In this document: positions 9,995-18,405 of the stretch, piece by piece
Layout: the number at the start of each line of letters is the position of its first letter
Numbering within the stretch: the stretch's first letter is position 1
NCBI RefSeq assembly: GCF_000371805.1
Contig: NZ_AQUK01000001.1
Span: 496,001 to 560,000 of the forward strand
DNA from: Methanocaldococcus villosus KIN24-T80
Lineage (GTDB): Archaea > AGJL01 > Methanococci > Methanococcales > Methanocaldococcaceae
Length of the DNA: 64,000 nt
Reading direction: 5' to 3'
Translations under genes and position numbers: made by a program
The notes under the pieces: generated by a model
The model's input: only the letters and a program-made list of their open reading frames with translations
Database searches by the model: none
What the model was told of the DNA's origin: nothing

Positions 9995-10303
9995 ATGGAA
10001 ATAAAAATTGTTTCTGATAGATATAACCCTTTATTGAAAAGAAGAGAGATTAAATTTATTCTAGATCATGAAGGAGCTACACCAACATTTAAAGATGTAA
10101 GATCAAAACTATGTGCAATGTTCAATGTAGATAAAAATTTGTTGATACTTGAAAAAATAGTTGAAGAAACTGGTATGCAAAGATGTAGAGGATATGTTAA
10201 AATTTATGATGATGAAAATATATTAAAGTTAGTTGAAAGAAAGCACATATTATTAAAAAATGAGATAGGTGGAGAAAATGACCAAGGGGAAGAAAGTAGC
10301 TAA
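9995..10303 (+). CDS. rps24e: Small ribosomal subunit protein eS24
   Basis: Archaeal/eukaryotic ribosomal protein, 102 residues, recognised from [14 protein letters not shown]-like start ([16 protein letters not shown]), [13 protein letters not shown] and [10 protein letters not shown]-like ([12 protein letters not shown]). GGTGAGAGG precedes the ATG at 9995. Its last 26 bases overlap the beginning of S27ae in another frame. Confidence 0.95.
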   Translation: MEIKIVSDRYNPLLKRREIKFILDHEGATPTFKDVRSKLCAMFNVDKNLLILEKIVEETGMQRCRGYVKIYDDENILKLVERKHILLKNEIGGENDQGEESS

Positions 10304-10463
10304 ATACAAATATTATAAAATAGAAGGAGATAAAGTTGTTAGATTAAGAAGATTCTGCCCAAGATGTGGTCCTGGAGTTTTCTTGGCTGAGCATTTAAAT
10401 AGATATTCTTGTGGAAAATGTGGATATTTAGAATGGAAACAACCACAGAAAAAAGAAGAATAA
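10278..10463 (+). CDS. rps27ae: Small ribosomal subunit protein eS31 (S27ae), zinc ribbon
   Basis: A 61-residue protein starting [15 protein letters not shown] with the zinc ribbon [23 protein letters not shown]. The GGTGG at 10268-10272 fixes the ATG at 10278; a GTG at 10269 is part of that site. Last gene of the rpo7 operon; a T-rich stretch after 10480 may end the transcript. Confidence 0.95.
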   Translation: MTKGKKVAKYKYYKIEGDKVVRLRRFCPRCGPGVFLAEHLNRYSCGKCGYLEWKQPQKKEE

Positions 10464-10513
10464 GATATATTTTAATTAGATAACCTATTTTTTTCTATTT
10501 TTTGGTGGAATTA

Positions 10514-11695
10514 ATGGATGAAAAATTTGCATCAAAGTTTGAAATAAAGATTTTAAATGAATTAACAAATAAAACTTTTGATGATTTAGCTATAATATTA
10601 AAAAAGATTGGAGGATTGGATTACAGAAAAAAAGTTTATATTGGGAATATTTGCTTAGGAATTTTAGAGTTTGATTTAAAAGAATTAAAATGGAAATTTC
10701 AACCATATGCTGGCTATTATTTGATAGAAAAACCAAAAATAAAGTTAAAAAATACTAAAAAGAGGATAAAAGGGAAAAAAATTTCAACAGATCTGATAGA
10801 GAATTTAGATGAATTTAAAAGCTTGCAAGATGGATATGTAGGTGTTGAAATAGGAAATTATGTAGGTGTTGGCATAAAAAAGGGAGATCAGTTAAAAATA
10901 AAAGATCTCATACAAAAAAAAGAGATAAAATTTGAAAAATTAAAAGATTATGTAGAAAAAAATAAAGAAAAGATAAAAAAGTTAGAAAAGAAAGCAATAG
11001 ATTTTATAGAAAAATATAAAAATAAAAATATAAATGCATCTTTTAGTGGAGGCAAGGATAGTTCTGTTTCTACTTTATTAGCTAAAAAGGTTATTAAAGA
11101 TATAGAAGTTATTTTTATTGACACAGGTTTAGAATTCCCTGAAACATTAAAATTTGTTAATAAATTTGCTAAAGAGTATGATATAAACTTAACCATATTA
11201 AAAGGTAAAAACTTTTGGAAATATTTAAAATATTATGGTATTCCTACAAAAGATAATAGGTGGTGCAACAGTATATGTAAATTAGAACCATTAAAAGAAT
11301 ATTTAAGAAAATATAAAACAGTCTATACAGTAGATGGTAGTAGAAAATTTGAAAGTTTTAGTAGAGAAAAATTAAGTTATGAGAGAAAGAGCAGGTTTAT
11401 AAAAAATCAGATTAATATATTTCCTATACTTTATTGGAAAGCTACAGATGTTTGGAGTTGGATATATCTAAATGACATTATATATAATCCTCTTTATGAT
11501 AGGGGTTTTGAAAGAATTGGGTGTTATCTTTGTCCATCAATGTTATCAGCTGAATTTTTAATAGTAAAACAAATTTATCCAGAATTATTTTATAAATGGT
11601 TTAATGTTTTAAAAAGTTATGGATATAGTGAAGAAGAAATATTAAAAGGTTTTTGGAGATGGAAAAAATTGCCAAAAAAGATGAAATTATTATGA
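10514..11695 (+). CDS. PAPS reductase/PP-loop family protein with N-terminal extra domain
   Basis: A 393-residue protein. The C-terminal half is a PP-loop ATP pyrophosphatase of the PAPS/APS reductase type: ASFSGGKDSSVSTLL is the PP-loop near residue 176, FIDTGLEFPET and RWCNSICKLEPLK follow, and a late ERIGCYLCPSM pair may bind metal. The first 150 residues form a separate domain resembling the PUA-like module found in archaeal homologues (GYVGVEIGNYVGVGIKK). GGTGG at 10503-10507 sets the ATG at 10514. Family members include true sulfate-pathway reductases and RNA thiolation enzymes; the Cys pattern lacks the clear C-terminal ECGLH motif of assimilatory reductases, so the substrate is open. 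Confidence 0.75.
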   Translation: MDEKFASKFEIKILNELTNKTFDDLAIILKKIGGLDYRKKVYIGNICLGILEFDLKELKWKFQPYAGYYLIEKPKIKLKNTKKRIKGKKISTDLIENLDEFKSLQDGYVGVEIGNYVGVGIKKGDQLKIKDLIQKKEIKFEKLKDYVEKNKEKIKKLEKKAIDFIEKYKNKNINASFSGGKDSSVSTLLAKKVIKDIEVIFIDTGLEFPETLKFVNKFAKEYDINLTILKGKNFWKYLKYYGIPTKDNRWCNSICKLEPLKEYLRKYKTVYTVDGSRKFESFSREKLSYERKSRFIKNQINIFPILYWKATDVWSWIYLNDIIYNPLYDRGFERIGCYLCPSMLSAEFLIVKQIYPELFYKWFNVLKSYGYSEEEILKGFWRWKKLPKKMKLL

Positions 11696-13138
11696 CCTTA
11701 TCATCCCTTTTTCTTTTTGCCATTTAATTCTTAAACCTAATATACAACCTCCTCCTCTATTTCCTCCAATAGGAACCTTTGGTGTTCCCAAGCAATTCAT
11801 ACATCTTGCCATAACAGCTGCTCCCAATGCTAAACCATCTTCAACAAATACAACATTCTCTTCTACATTTTCCCAAATTCCTAAGGATTTTAATTTTTCT
11901 ATAATAATTTCTGGTTTTTTTCCTGTTATTCCAGCTCTCCCAGTTATTCCTATAGCAGTTTTTTCACTTATTAATCCCTCTCTATGAGCTAAATCCACTA
12001 ACCTTCTAACAATTTCAGCCATAACATAATCTAAGCATAACATTAGTGTTGAAAGATTGCTTTTTTCATAAAGTTCTTTTCCAAGCTCTTCTAATTTTGT
12101 TAAATCACTTCCATTCTCTCCAACATCACAACCTAACAATTTAACTCCAGCTTTTTTAGCAGCCTCTGTATTTACTGGAACAGTTCCAAATCTACTAACT
12201 CCATCTGGGACAAGGTCAATAATTATATATTTATGCATCTTATCAGCATATTCTTTAGCTAATTTTTCATCAGCTTTACCTTTATCAGCCTTTAAATCTA
12301 AAACTGCTCCAGTTTTCTCATCAATCTTTCCAGTACCTCTTGCTATGGCATCAGCTATTGCTCCAGCTAACCCACAAAGATTTCCTACAACTTTAGCATA
12401 TGGGAGGGTGTCATTTGTTATCCTACCAGCTAATGTTGTACCAAAATCTATACTCATACATGGATTTCTAAAATCTACAAATGTCCATTTACTCCCAACC
12501 TTAACTCCTGCTGTAACTAACTCTCCTTCCATCTCATTAGCTACAACTTCTTTCCCTGTTGGAGGTAAAACACCTGTAACAGCTCCATCAAATATGATTT
12601 TATCTAAGAATGAATATTTTCTAACTTTTTCTGGTAGCTGATCTTTACTCATTGCAGGGGTCATCTTAGCAGGAGGCACTCCAGCCTTCATACATCCCTG
12701 AGCAAGAGCAATAATAACCTCTGAAACTTCTTCAGGTGATGCAAATCCTGCTGTAACTCCAGTACTTCTCACTACAAAATCTAAATCATTAATTGTAAGA
12801 TTAGCTTTATCTAAGCTTTCTAACAAAACTTCACTTACCATCTCAGCTATAGCTTCTCTAGTTAATTCTACTCCCCAAAGAGTTTTACCAAAAACTTTTT
12901 CTCCTTTTTTTGGTTTTCTTACATCTCTTGTCATTCTTACAGCTTTACTAATTATATAACTTTTTCCAGTTTCTAAGTTTGTTGCTGTTATAATTGATTT
13001 TGTAGTGGTATTACCCAACTCAACAGAAGCAACAATATAATATGGCCCTCTTTTTAATTCAAATAAATCAACATTCTGAGATTTTGCATAAGCTATTTTT
13101 GGCTTTCTTTTGAATATAGATAAAATTTTGTCTAACAT
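11690..13138 (-). CDS. Methanogenesis marker protein 14
   Basis: A 482-residue protein I recognise as methanogenesis marker 14, found almost only in methanogens. It is built like an actin/Hsp70-fold activator: ASVELGNTTTKSIITATN near residue 37 and SIDFGTTLAGRI near 230 look like phosphate-binding loops. GLCGLAGAIADAIARGTG-like and the C-terminal GGNRGGGCILGL are also conserved. Function is unknown; the resemblance to reductive activases is my inference. It follows the GMC-like flavoprotein gene by two bases and overlaps the 3' end of the PAPS-reductase-like gene on the other strand by six bases. Confidence 0.85.
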   Translation of the reverse strand: MLDKILSIFKRKPKIAYAKSQNVDLFELKRGPYYIVASVELGNTTTKSIITATNLETGKSYIISKAVRMTRDVRKPKKGEKVFGKTLWGVELTREAIAEMVSEVLLESLDKANLTINDLDFVVRSTGVTAGFASPEEVSEVIIALAQGCMKAGVPPAKMTPAMSKDQLPEKVRKYSFLDKIIFDGAVTGVLPPTGKEVVANEMEGELVTAGVKVGSKWTFVDFRNPCMSIDFGTTLAGRITNDTLPYAKVVGNLCGLAGAIADAIARGTGKIDEKTGAVLDLKADKGKADEKLAKEYADKMHKYIIIDLVPDGVSRFGTVPVNTEAAKKAGVKLLGCDVGENGSDLTKLEELGKELYEKSNLSTLMLCLDYVMAEIVRRLVDLAHREGLISEKTAIGITGRAGITGKKPEIIIEKLKSLGIWENVEENVVFVEDGLALGAAVMARCMNCLGTPKVPIGGNRGGGCILGLRIKWQKEKGMIRS

Positions 13139-13140
13139 GG

Positions 13141-14247
13141 TTATCCCATTAGATAATTTCTAACAAATATCTTTGATAAAGCAATAATTGAAATAATAGG
13201 TGGCTTTCCTAAAGGTTCTTTTAATATGGAAGCATCACAAACATAAACATTATCCATTACTTCAAAATCTTTAATTTCCCTTAAGCTACCTCCAGGATGT
13301 GAACCTCTTGCTCTTGTAGAATAGATTTCATCAATACCTAATTTATTTAAAAACTTTGTAGCTTTACTAACACCTTTAGCTAATAATTTTATATCATTAA
13401 CAGCTATCTCCTTTTTAATGTCATTTTCTAATATCTCTCCTTCTAAACTATCTCTTATCTTAATCATCAACCCCATAATATCTTTCTCTTTAACATCATT
13501 TTCTTTTTTAATTTCTTCATATAATAAGTTAGTGTAGTGTGGAGATATAATAAAATCTTTATAATCTCTATAAACTAACATAGGAATATTTTCATTTAAA
13601 TAACTATTCTCTAGCACACCTCCAACAGTTATAAATGTATCTACAAAAAAACCATTTCCAAAATCATCTTTAGTTAATTTTCTTAAAATCCTTGGAGAAT
13701 TTATTCCCCCTGCGGATATTATTATATTTTTAGCTTTAATTTTTCTATTTTTAGAATTTATAATAAAATAATCTTTCTCTCTTATTATTTCCCTTATTTC
13801 AAAATTTTTAATAATATCAGCCTTACTCCCTTTTAAATAATTTAATGGATTCCATTTTGCTTTGCAAAATTTTTTAGCACATTTTCCACATCTATTACAT
13901 TTTTTAAAATCTATAAATTTTTCCATTTTCTTAAATCCCATTGATAATAATTCCCTATCTATTTTACTTAAAAAATCGTCATTTGGAACATTTATCTTCA
14001 ATTCTTCCCAAATTTCTTTGTAAATTTCTTTATTTATTTTATATCCCTTTAGCTTTACTTTCATTGCATTGCCTAAGGAAAAAACTCCTGATCCTCCTAA
14101 TCCACAAACATAACTAACCTCCACATGATCTCCTTCTGAAATATACTTTGCAACATCTCCTTTTTCTAAGATTACCACATTATCATTTAACTCCTTAGCA
14201 ATTGTAGCGCCAGCAACACCCGACCCAATGATTGCATAGTGATACAT
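13141..14247 (-). CDS. GMC-like FAD-dependent oxidoreductase with cysteine cluster
   Basis: A 368-residue flavoprotein. AIIGSGVAGATIAKEL at residue 5 is the FAD-binding loop, IIISAGGINSPRIL around 176 and the C-terminal GSHPGGSLREI...VYVCDASILKEPLGKPP region match the GMC oxidoreductase fold. An insert carries C117, C120, C123 and C128 (KCNRCGKCAKKFC), an unusual C-x2-C-x2-C-x4-C arrangement that could hold an iron-sulfur cluster. It is the first gene of a two-gene unit with methanogenesis marker 14, and its ribosome binding site is GGGGTAG. The substrate is unknown. Confidence 0.75.
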   Translation of the reverse strand: MYHYAIIGSGVAGATIAKELNDNVVILEKGDVAKYISEGDHVEVSYVCGLGGSGVFSLGNAMKVKLKGYKINKEIYKEIWEELKINVPNDDFLSKIDRELLSMGFKKMEKFIDFKKCNRCGKCAKKFCKAKWNPLNYLKGSKADIIKNFEIREIIREKDYFIINSKNRKIKAKNIIISAGGINSPRILRKLTKDDFGNGFFVDTFITVGGVLENSYLNENIPMLVYRDYKDFIISPHYTNLLYEEIKKENDVKEKDIMGLMIKIRDSLEGEILENDIKKEIAVNDIKLLAKGVSKATKFLNKLGIDEIYSTRARGSHPGGSLREIKDFEVMDNVYVCDASILKEPLGKPPIISIIALSKIFVRNYLMG

Positions 14248-14327
14248 AAGCTACCCCAGAATAATGAAGTTTTAAATATGACAATTAGCTTAATAATAAT
14301 TTAAATAATATTAATGTGTGATAGTTT

Positions 14328-14765
14328 ATGTATAAAAAGATAGTTATCCCTACAGATGGTTCAGATGTCTCAATGGAAGCTGTAAAGCATGGATTAATGA
14401 TAGCCAAGAAGTTTGAAGCTGAAGCCTATGCTATATATGTTGTAGATCTTTCCCCATTTATTGGATTACCTGCTGAGGGTTCTTGGGAGTTAATAAGGGA
14501 AATGTTAGTTGAAGAAGGAGAAGAGGCTTTAAGAAGAGCAAAAGAGATAGCTGAAGAGATGGATGTTGATTTAAAAACAGAAATACTTGAAGGAGTTCCA
14601 GCTAGAGAGATTGTAGATTTTGCAAAAAAGAAAGAAGCTGATTTAATAGTTATGGGAACTACAGGAAAAACTGGTTTAGATGTAATATTATTAGGAAGTG
14701 TAGCCCAAAAAGTTATTAAAAAATCTCACTGCCCTGTATTGGTAGTTAAGAAATCAAATCCTTAA
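14328..14765 (+). CDS. Universal stress protein (UspA family)
   Basis: A 145-residue UspA-fold protein of the ATP-binding subclass: [13 protein letters not shown] at the start and the G-x2-G-x9-G-S motif in [20 protein letters not shown] near residue 113. Relatives such as Methanocaldococcus MJ0577 bind ATP as dimers. GTGTGAT precedes the ATG. It is a single-gene unit, its 3' end overlapping the geranylgeranyl reductase gene by 20 bases. Confidence 0.92.
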   Translation: MYKKIVIPTDGSDVSMEAVKHGLMIAKKFEAEAYAIYVVDLSPFIGLPAEGSWELIREMLVEEGEEALRRAKEIAEEMDVDLKTEILEGVPAREIVDFAKKKEADLIVMGTTGKTGLDVILLGSVAQKVIKKSHCPVLVVKKSNP

Positions 14766-15906
14766 AATACTTTATTAGTGATGGTTTCTTTTTCAATATT
14801 GTTTTAACAAATTTCTTTAAGTCAATGTCCTCTATCTCTTCTCCCAAAGCTTCAGCTAAAATATCTAGTTCATCATCAGACATTTTCTCTAAAATCTTCC
14901 TATATTTTAGATGATTCATTAAATATTCATAGTGTTTCTCCTTCCACCTTATTTCATATTCTTTTATTACTTCCTCATCCCATTTGCCTAATTTCACAGC
15001 TTTCCCTGCAACCTCACCAGCTATTCTACCACAATCCATAGCTAAATATATTCCTCCTCCTGTTAGTGGGCTTATCTGCCCAGCAGCATCACCAACAACC
15101 ATAAATCCATCTGTGTATGTTTTTTCAATTGGTCCAGAAACAGGAGCTCCCCCTACTTTAAACTCTACAGGTGTTGCATTTTTTAATCTATCCTTTGCTA
15201 AGCTATTTTCTATAAAATCATGTAGATAATCTATAGCCTTTTTTTTCTTATCTCTAACTCCTAATCCAACATTTGCTGTTTCTCCTTTAGGAAATATCCA
15301 AGCATATCCTCCAGGAGCTATATTATTCCCAAAGTAAAATTCCATCATATTCTTATTTAATAGTTCAACATTAACCATTTCATACTCTGCACATGAACAA
15401 ACTTCCATAGGATTTTTCTTAGCTTTTAATCCTGCAAGCTCTGCCATATTACTTTCAACACCATCACATGCAATAACTATCTTACCTCTCACTACCTTCT
15501 CTTCTCCCAAATGTTCAACAATAACATTCCAATAATCCCCGTCCCTCTCCAATCCAATAGCATTAGTTTTTACTCTTATTTTTGCCCCGGCTTTAGCAGC
15601 TCTTATAGCTAGATACTTATCAAATATCTTCCTCTCAACAACATAACCTTTTGTTTTATCCTGTCTAACAATAACTTTATTTCCTGATGGAGAAAAAAGA
15701 TATCCCCCAACTACAACACTTCTGACAAATTCATCACTGGGTTTTATTCCAAAATCCTCTAATGACTGAATAGCTTCAGCACATCTTACAGGCTCTCCAA
15801 TCTCTTGAGACTTCTCCACTAATAATGTTTTAGCTCCACTCTTTGCTGCATAATAACTAGCCATTGATCCTGCAGGCCCTGCCCCTATAACTATGACATC
15901 ATACAT
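14746..15906 (-). CDS. Geranylgeranyl reductase (digeranylgeranylglycerophospholipid reductase)
   Basis: A 386-residue FAD enzyme that saturates the isoprenoid chains of archaeal ether lipids at the membrane. [22 protein letters not shown] is the Rossmann loop, so I start it at the ATG at 15906; [13 protein letters not shown] is the family PxxYxWxFP-region partner and [18 protein letters not shown] plus [20 protein letters not shown]-like ([16 protein letters not shown]) are the typical GGR motifs. The start overlaps the stop of a small ferredoxin gene. In Methanosarcina acetivorans the equivalent reductase needs an adjacently encoded ferredoxin, matching what is seen here. Confidence 0.9.
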   Translation of the reverse strand: MYDVIVIGAGPAGSMASYYAAKSGAKTLLVEKSQEIGEPVRCAEAIQSLEDFGIKPSDEFVRSVVVGGYLFSPSGNKVIVRQDKTKGYVVERKIFDKYLAIRAAKAGAKIRVKTNAIGLERDGDYWNVIVEHLGEEKVVRGKIVIACDGVESNMAELAGLKAKKNPMEVCSCAEYEMVNVELLNKNMMEFYFGNNIAPGGYAWIFPKGETANVGLGVRDKKKKAIDYLHDFIENSLAKDRLKNATPVEFKVGGAPVSGPIEKTYTDGFMVVGDAAGQISPLTGGGIYLAMDCGRIAGEVAGKAVKLGKWDEEVIKEYEIRWKEKHYEYLMNHLKYRKILEKMSDDELDILAEALGEEIEDIDLKKFVKTILKKKPSLIKYFKDLIS

Positions 15907-16078
15907 TTTCTTCCCTCTGCAAAGCATTTAATGGGCAAACAATTACACAAGAGTTGCAATTAATGCATTTCTCTCTATCAATTCTTATAATAAACTCTTC
16001 TAAAGTTATAGCTAAATTTTTACACACTCCTACACATGCTCCACAATAACCACATCTTTTATAATTTACTCTAACCAT
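15899..16078 (-). CDS. Small 2[4Fe-4S] ferredoxin
   Basis: A 59-residue ferredoxin too short for standard open-reading-frame cutoffs. It begins [20 protein letters not shown] and has two C-x2-C-x2-C-x3-C clusters: C9, C12, C15, C19 and C38, C41, C44, C48. Only the second is followed by the usual proline. Its last eight bases overlap the geranylgeranyl reductase gene and its first 13 overlap the deacetylase gene upstream. The likely role is electron donation to geranylgeranyl reductase, by analogy with the Methanosarcina pair. Confidence 0.93.
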   Translation of the reverse strand: MVRVNYKRCGYCGACVGVCKNLAITLEEFIIRIDREKCINCNSCVIVCPLNALQREENV

Positions 16079-17013
16079 AAGATATCACTCTTCACCCTAT
16101 TTACCATCTCTTTTGTATATGTTGAAGGATTTATATCTCTTTCTTTAAAGTCATGATAATACCCATTTAAGAATTTTATAGGACCCTGTTTTATTCCACA
16201 GAAATAACCTCCTTCCAATACAGCACAGACAGGATAGTCACTTAGCTTATATCCTATAAATTGAAAGAAATCTTTTAATTTTAAATCTGTTAAATCACCC
16301 TGATATCCGTCAAACCCTGCTGATACAAATATAATTTTTGGTTTATAATATTCTAATATTGGCTCTACTATTTCATAGTAAGTGTATATATAATCATCAT
16401 CTTTAGCAGATATGAATGGAAGATTTATTTTTGTTCTATAACTTTCATTCCCAGTAAAAGGATAGATACCTTTTTGGTGAAAATCAATAATTATTATATC
16501 ATCATCCTCTTTAAAAATATCTTCTGTTCCATTTCCATGATGTGCATCAAAATCTATTATTATAACCTTCTCAAAATAATCTTTGGCTAACTTTACAGCA
16601 TATGCTATATTATTAAATATGCAAAAACCTAATGTAGGGCCCGCCCAACCTTTCCTTCCTGAATGATGTCCTGGTGGACGAGTTAAAGCAAATGAAAGGT
16701 CTTTCTCTTTTAAGGATAATTTAAAAGCTATTTCTGACATTTTTAATGATGTTAATGCAGCTTCTAAAGTACCTTCTGAAAAGTAAGTATCAGGATCAAG
16801 AAATGTAAATTCCTTCAATGATAGGAGTTTATTTATATATTCCTCATCATGAATTGTTAAAACTTCTCTTAAACTAACCTTTTCATCAACATAAAATATC
16901 TCATCATAACCATGCTCTTTTAAAGTTTCTAAGATTATCTCAACCCTTTTAGGATTTTCTATGTGATAAGTGTGTGGTCTATGATTTAAAACATTATCAC
17001 TATACAGTATCAT
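16066..17013 (-). CDS. Histone deacetylase-fold (arginase-like) amidohydrolase
   Basis: A 315-residue class II HDAC/acetylpolyamine amidohydrolase-type zinc enzyme. Active-site motifs are all present: RPPGHHSG, IIDFDAHHGNGTEDIF with zinc ligands, SAGFDGYQGD and the LEGGY loop. I start it at the ATG at 17013 (MILYSDNVL), just after a GGGATTA site. Substrate could be an acetylated protein, polyamine or other small amide. It sits between a TctA-like permease and the ferredoxin-GGR pair with gaps or overlaps of a few bases, so all four genes probably share a transcript. Confidence 0.87.
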   Translation of the reverse strand: MILYSDNVLNHRPHTYHIENPKRVEIILETLKEHGYDEIFYVDEKVSLREVLTIHDEEYINKLLSLKEFTFLDPDTYFSEGTLEAALTSLKMSEIAFKLSLKEKDLSFALTRPPGHHSGRKGWAGPTLGFCIFNNIAYAVKLAKDYFEKVIIIDFDAHHGNGTEDIFKEDDDIIIIDFHQKGIYPFTGNESYRTKINLPFISAKDDDYIYTYYEIVEPILEYYKPKIIFVSAGFDGYQGDLTDLKLKDFFQFIGYKLSDYPVCAVLEGGYFCGIKQGPIKFLNGYYHDFKERDINPSTYTKEMVNRVKSDILWLE

Positions 17014-17014
17014 A

Positions 17015-18190
17015 TTAATCCCCAAGATAAATAAGTATTGTTGGAAAAACTAAAACATTCATTAAGTTAGTTAGATTACTACCACTTCTAACTGCTAACA
17101 ACCCAAGGAATACTGATGAAAAGTATACAATTAAATGATAAACCACTCCAAAGTTATAACTACCAACAATAATAATTAAAGTACAGATAAAAATTAGCAA
17201 GATAGATAAAACTCTAATATTTACTCTCTCTAAAATAGATAAAATAAATTTAGATAAATAAATAAGTATTATAAAAGCTAGTGTAGCAGATAAGATTATT
17301 GATAATGATAGTTGATCCAAGCTAAAGTTTAGATTTAGTTCTTTTATTGTATTAGCTACTCCACTTCTGCCTGTTCCTATGAAAACTAATGCCAATAATG
17401 AAAAAATTTCATTAGATAAAACTATAGCTCCTTGTGAGACTAAAAAGCTTTCAATTTCATTTTCCCTTATTATCTTACTTAAAAAGTAATTTAGCTGAGC
17501 TCCTCCAATTGCTGGTAAGAATATTCTAAAAAATCCTATTAAAGATGCAAAAAATGTAATTTTTATATATTTCAAAGAAAAATTTGGATAAGTAATCCTC
17601 TGCTTCTTAAATTTACTATTTAAATTATTTAAAAGAATAGGAATACCATACATTCCTGTAAATATGGCTGTTAATGTTATATTATATGATGTATGATAGT
17701 AAAGTACAGCTATCCCAAATAATCCAGATAATAATATAACTAAAACTTCCCAAACATTTTTTGCAGATATAATTTGATAGATAACAAAAAGTATTAAAAT
17801 ATATGGAATAAATGGTTTAATATTAGAAAAAATGTAATTTATATTAAGTTTTAAAAAAATTATTAAAAATGAAATCAACAAAGAAAATAAAACTCCAAGA
17901 TAACTCCCAATCCCTGATAATAATATAGCTTTAAATCCCTCTCCTATAATAGAAAGTCTGTGCATGGGTAAAACAGATACTGCTGTCTCATCATCAGGTA
18001 TTCCTAAAAAAGCTGCAGGAATAAAGTTAATAAAATAGTGTGTCACAACTAAACCAATTAAAAAATTTATAAAGTGTTCTCCAAAATATGGATATAGTAA
18101 AAAAGATAGAGCTGCTATATTGTTTGGATGAATTCCTGGAAATAACCCAGTAAAAATTCCACAAATTATGCCTAATATTAAATAAATCAT
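17015..18190 (-). CDS. TctA-like tripartite tricarboxylate transporter family membrane protein
   Basis: A 391-residue membrane protein with about ten hydrophobic segments. GIICGIFTGLFPGIHPNNIAAL near the N terminus and GIPDDETAVSVLPMHRL near residue 65 match the archaeal DUF112/TctA-type permeases, whose bacterial relatives import tricarboxylates with a periplasmic binding protein. No binding protein or small TctB subunit is encoded nearby. AGGGAAA precedes the ATG at 18190. First gene of the block ending in geranylgeranyl reductase; a lipid-related transport role is only a guess from context. Confidence 0.75.
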   Translation of the reverse strand: MIYLILGIICGIFTGLFPGIHPNNIAALSFLLYPYFGEHFINFLIGLVVTHYFINFIPAAFLGIPDDETAVSVLPMHRLSIIGEGFKAILLSGIGSYLGVLFSLLISFLIIFLKLNINYIFSNIKPFIPYILILFVIYQIISAKNVWEVLVILLSGLFGIAVLYYHTSYNITLTAIFTGMYGIPILLNNLNSKFKKQRITYPNFSLKYIKITFFASLIGFFRIFLPAIGGAQLNYFLSKIIRENEIESFLVSQGAIVLSNEIFSLLALVFIGTGRSGVANTIKELNLNFSLDQLSLSIILSATLAFIILIYLSKFILSILERVNIRVLSILLIFICTLIIIVGSYNFGVVYHLIVYFSSVFLGLLAVRSGSNLTNLMNVLVFPTILIYLGD

Positions 18191-18242
18191 CAATTTCCCT
18201 TAAATTTTATTAATTTAAATAAAAAATTAAACAGTTTCAAAT

Positions 18243-18301
18243 GGCATCAGTCGGCTTGCTACTCATCACAGTTCAGTCGGGGATAAACGTCATCATCTGC
18301 C
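18243..18301 (-). ncRNA. C/D box guide sRNA (2'-O-methylation guide)
   Basis: A 59-nucleotide GC-rich island in an AT-rich gap. Read on the minus strand it is a textbook archaeal C/D box RNA: GGCA at the 5' end pairs with TGCC at the 3' end; box C is ATGATGA (18290-18296); guide 1 is CGTTTATCCCCGA; box D' is CTGA (18273-18276); box C' is GTGATGA (18263-18269); guide 2 is GTAGCAAGCCGA; box D is CTGA (18247-18250). Guide lengths of 13 and 12 match archaeal spacing. Guide 1 complements CGGGGAUAA, part of the 23S peptidyl transferase centre, so a target near G2446 (E. coli numbering, from memory) is a reasonable guess. A TATA box sits 26 bases upstream. Confidence 0.88.
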
Positions 18302-18325
18302 AATAATATTTAAACTTTATCTATG

Positions 18326-18335
18326 TTATATATTT
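18326..18335 (-). promoter_or_regulatory. TATA box of the C/D box sRNA
   Basis: AAATATATAA on the minus strand is centred about 26-27 bases before the predicted 5' end of the sRNA at 18301-18304, the normal archaeal TATA-to-start distance. This supports independent transcription of the RNA rather than processing from the downstream permease transcript, though read-through into the permease gene (start 18190) is also possible. Confidence 0.6.
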
Positions 18336-18405
18336 TTTGTTTTACTAATGTAAATTTAAAAAATTTAAATAATCTTTTATAATATAAAAATTAATAGGTG
18401 GTTAA

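Noticed and set aside
18243-18301. Reading the C/D RNA as a small protein-coding gene or as a terminator for mptG
   Set aside because: Box sequences, guide lengths and terminal stem match a C/D RNA on the minus strand, and it lies upstream of mptG rather than after it.
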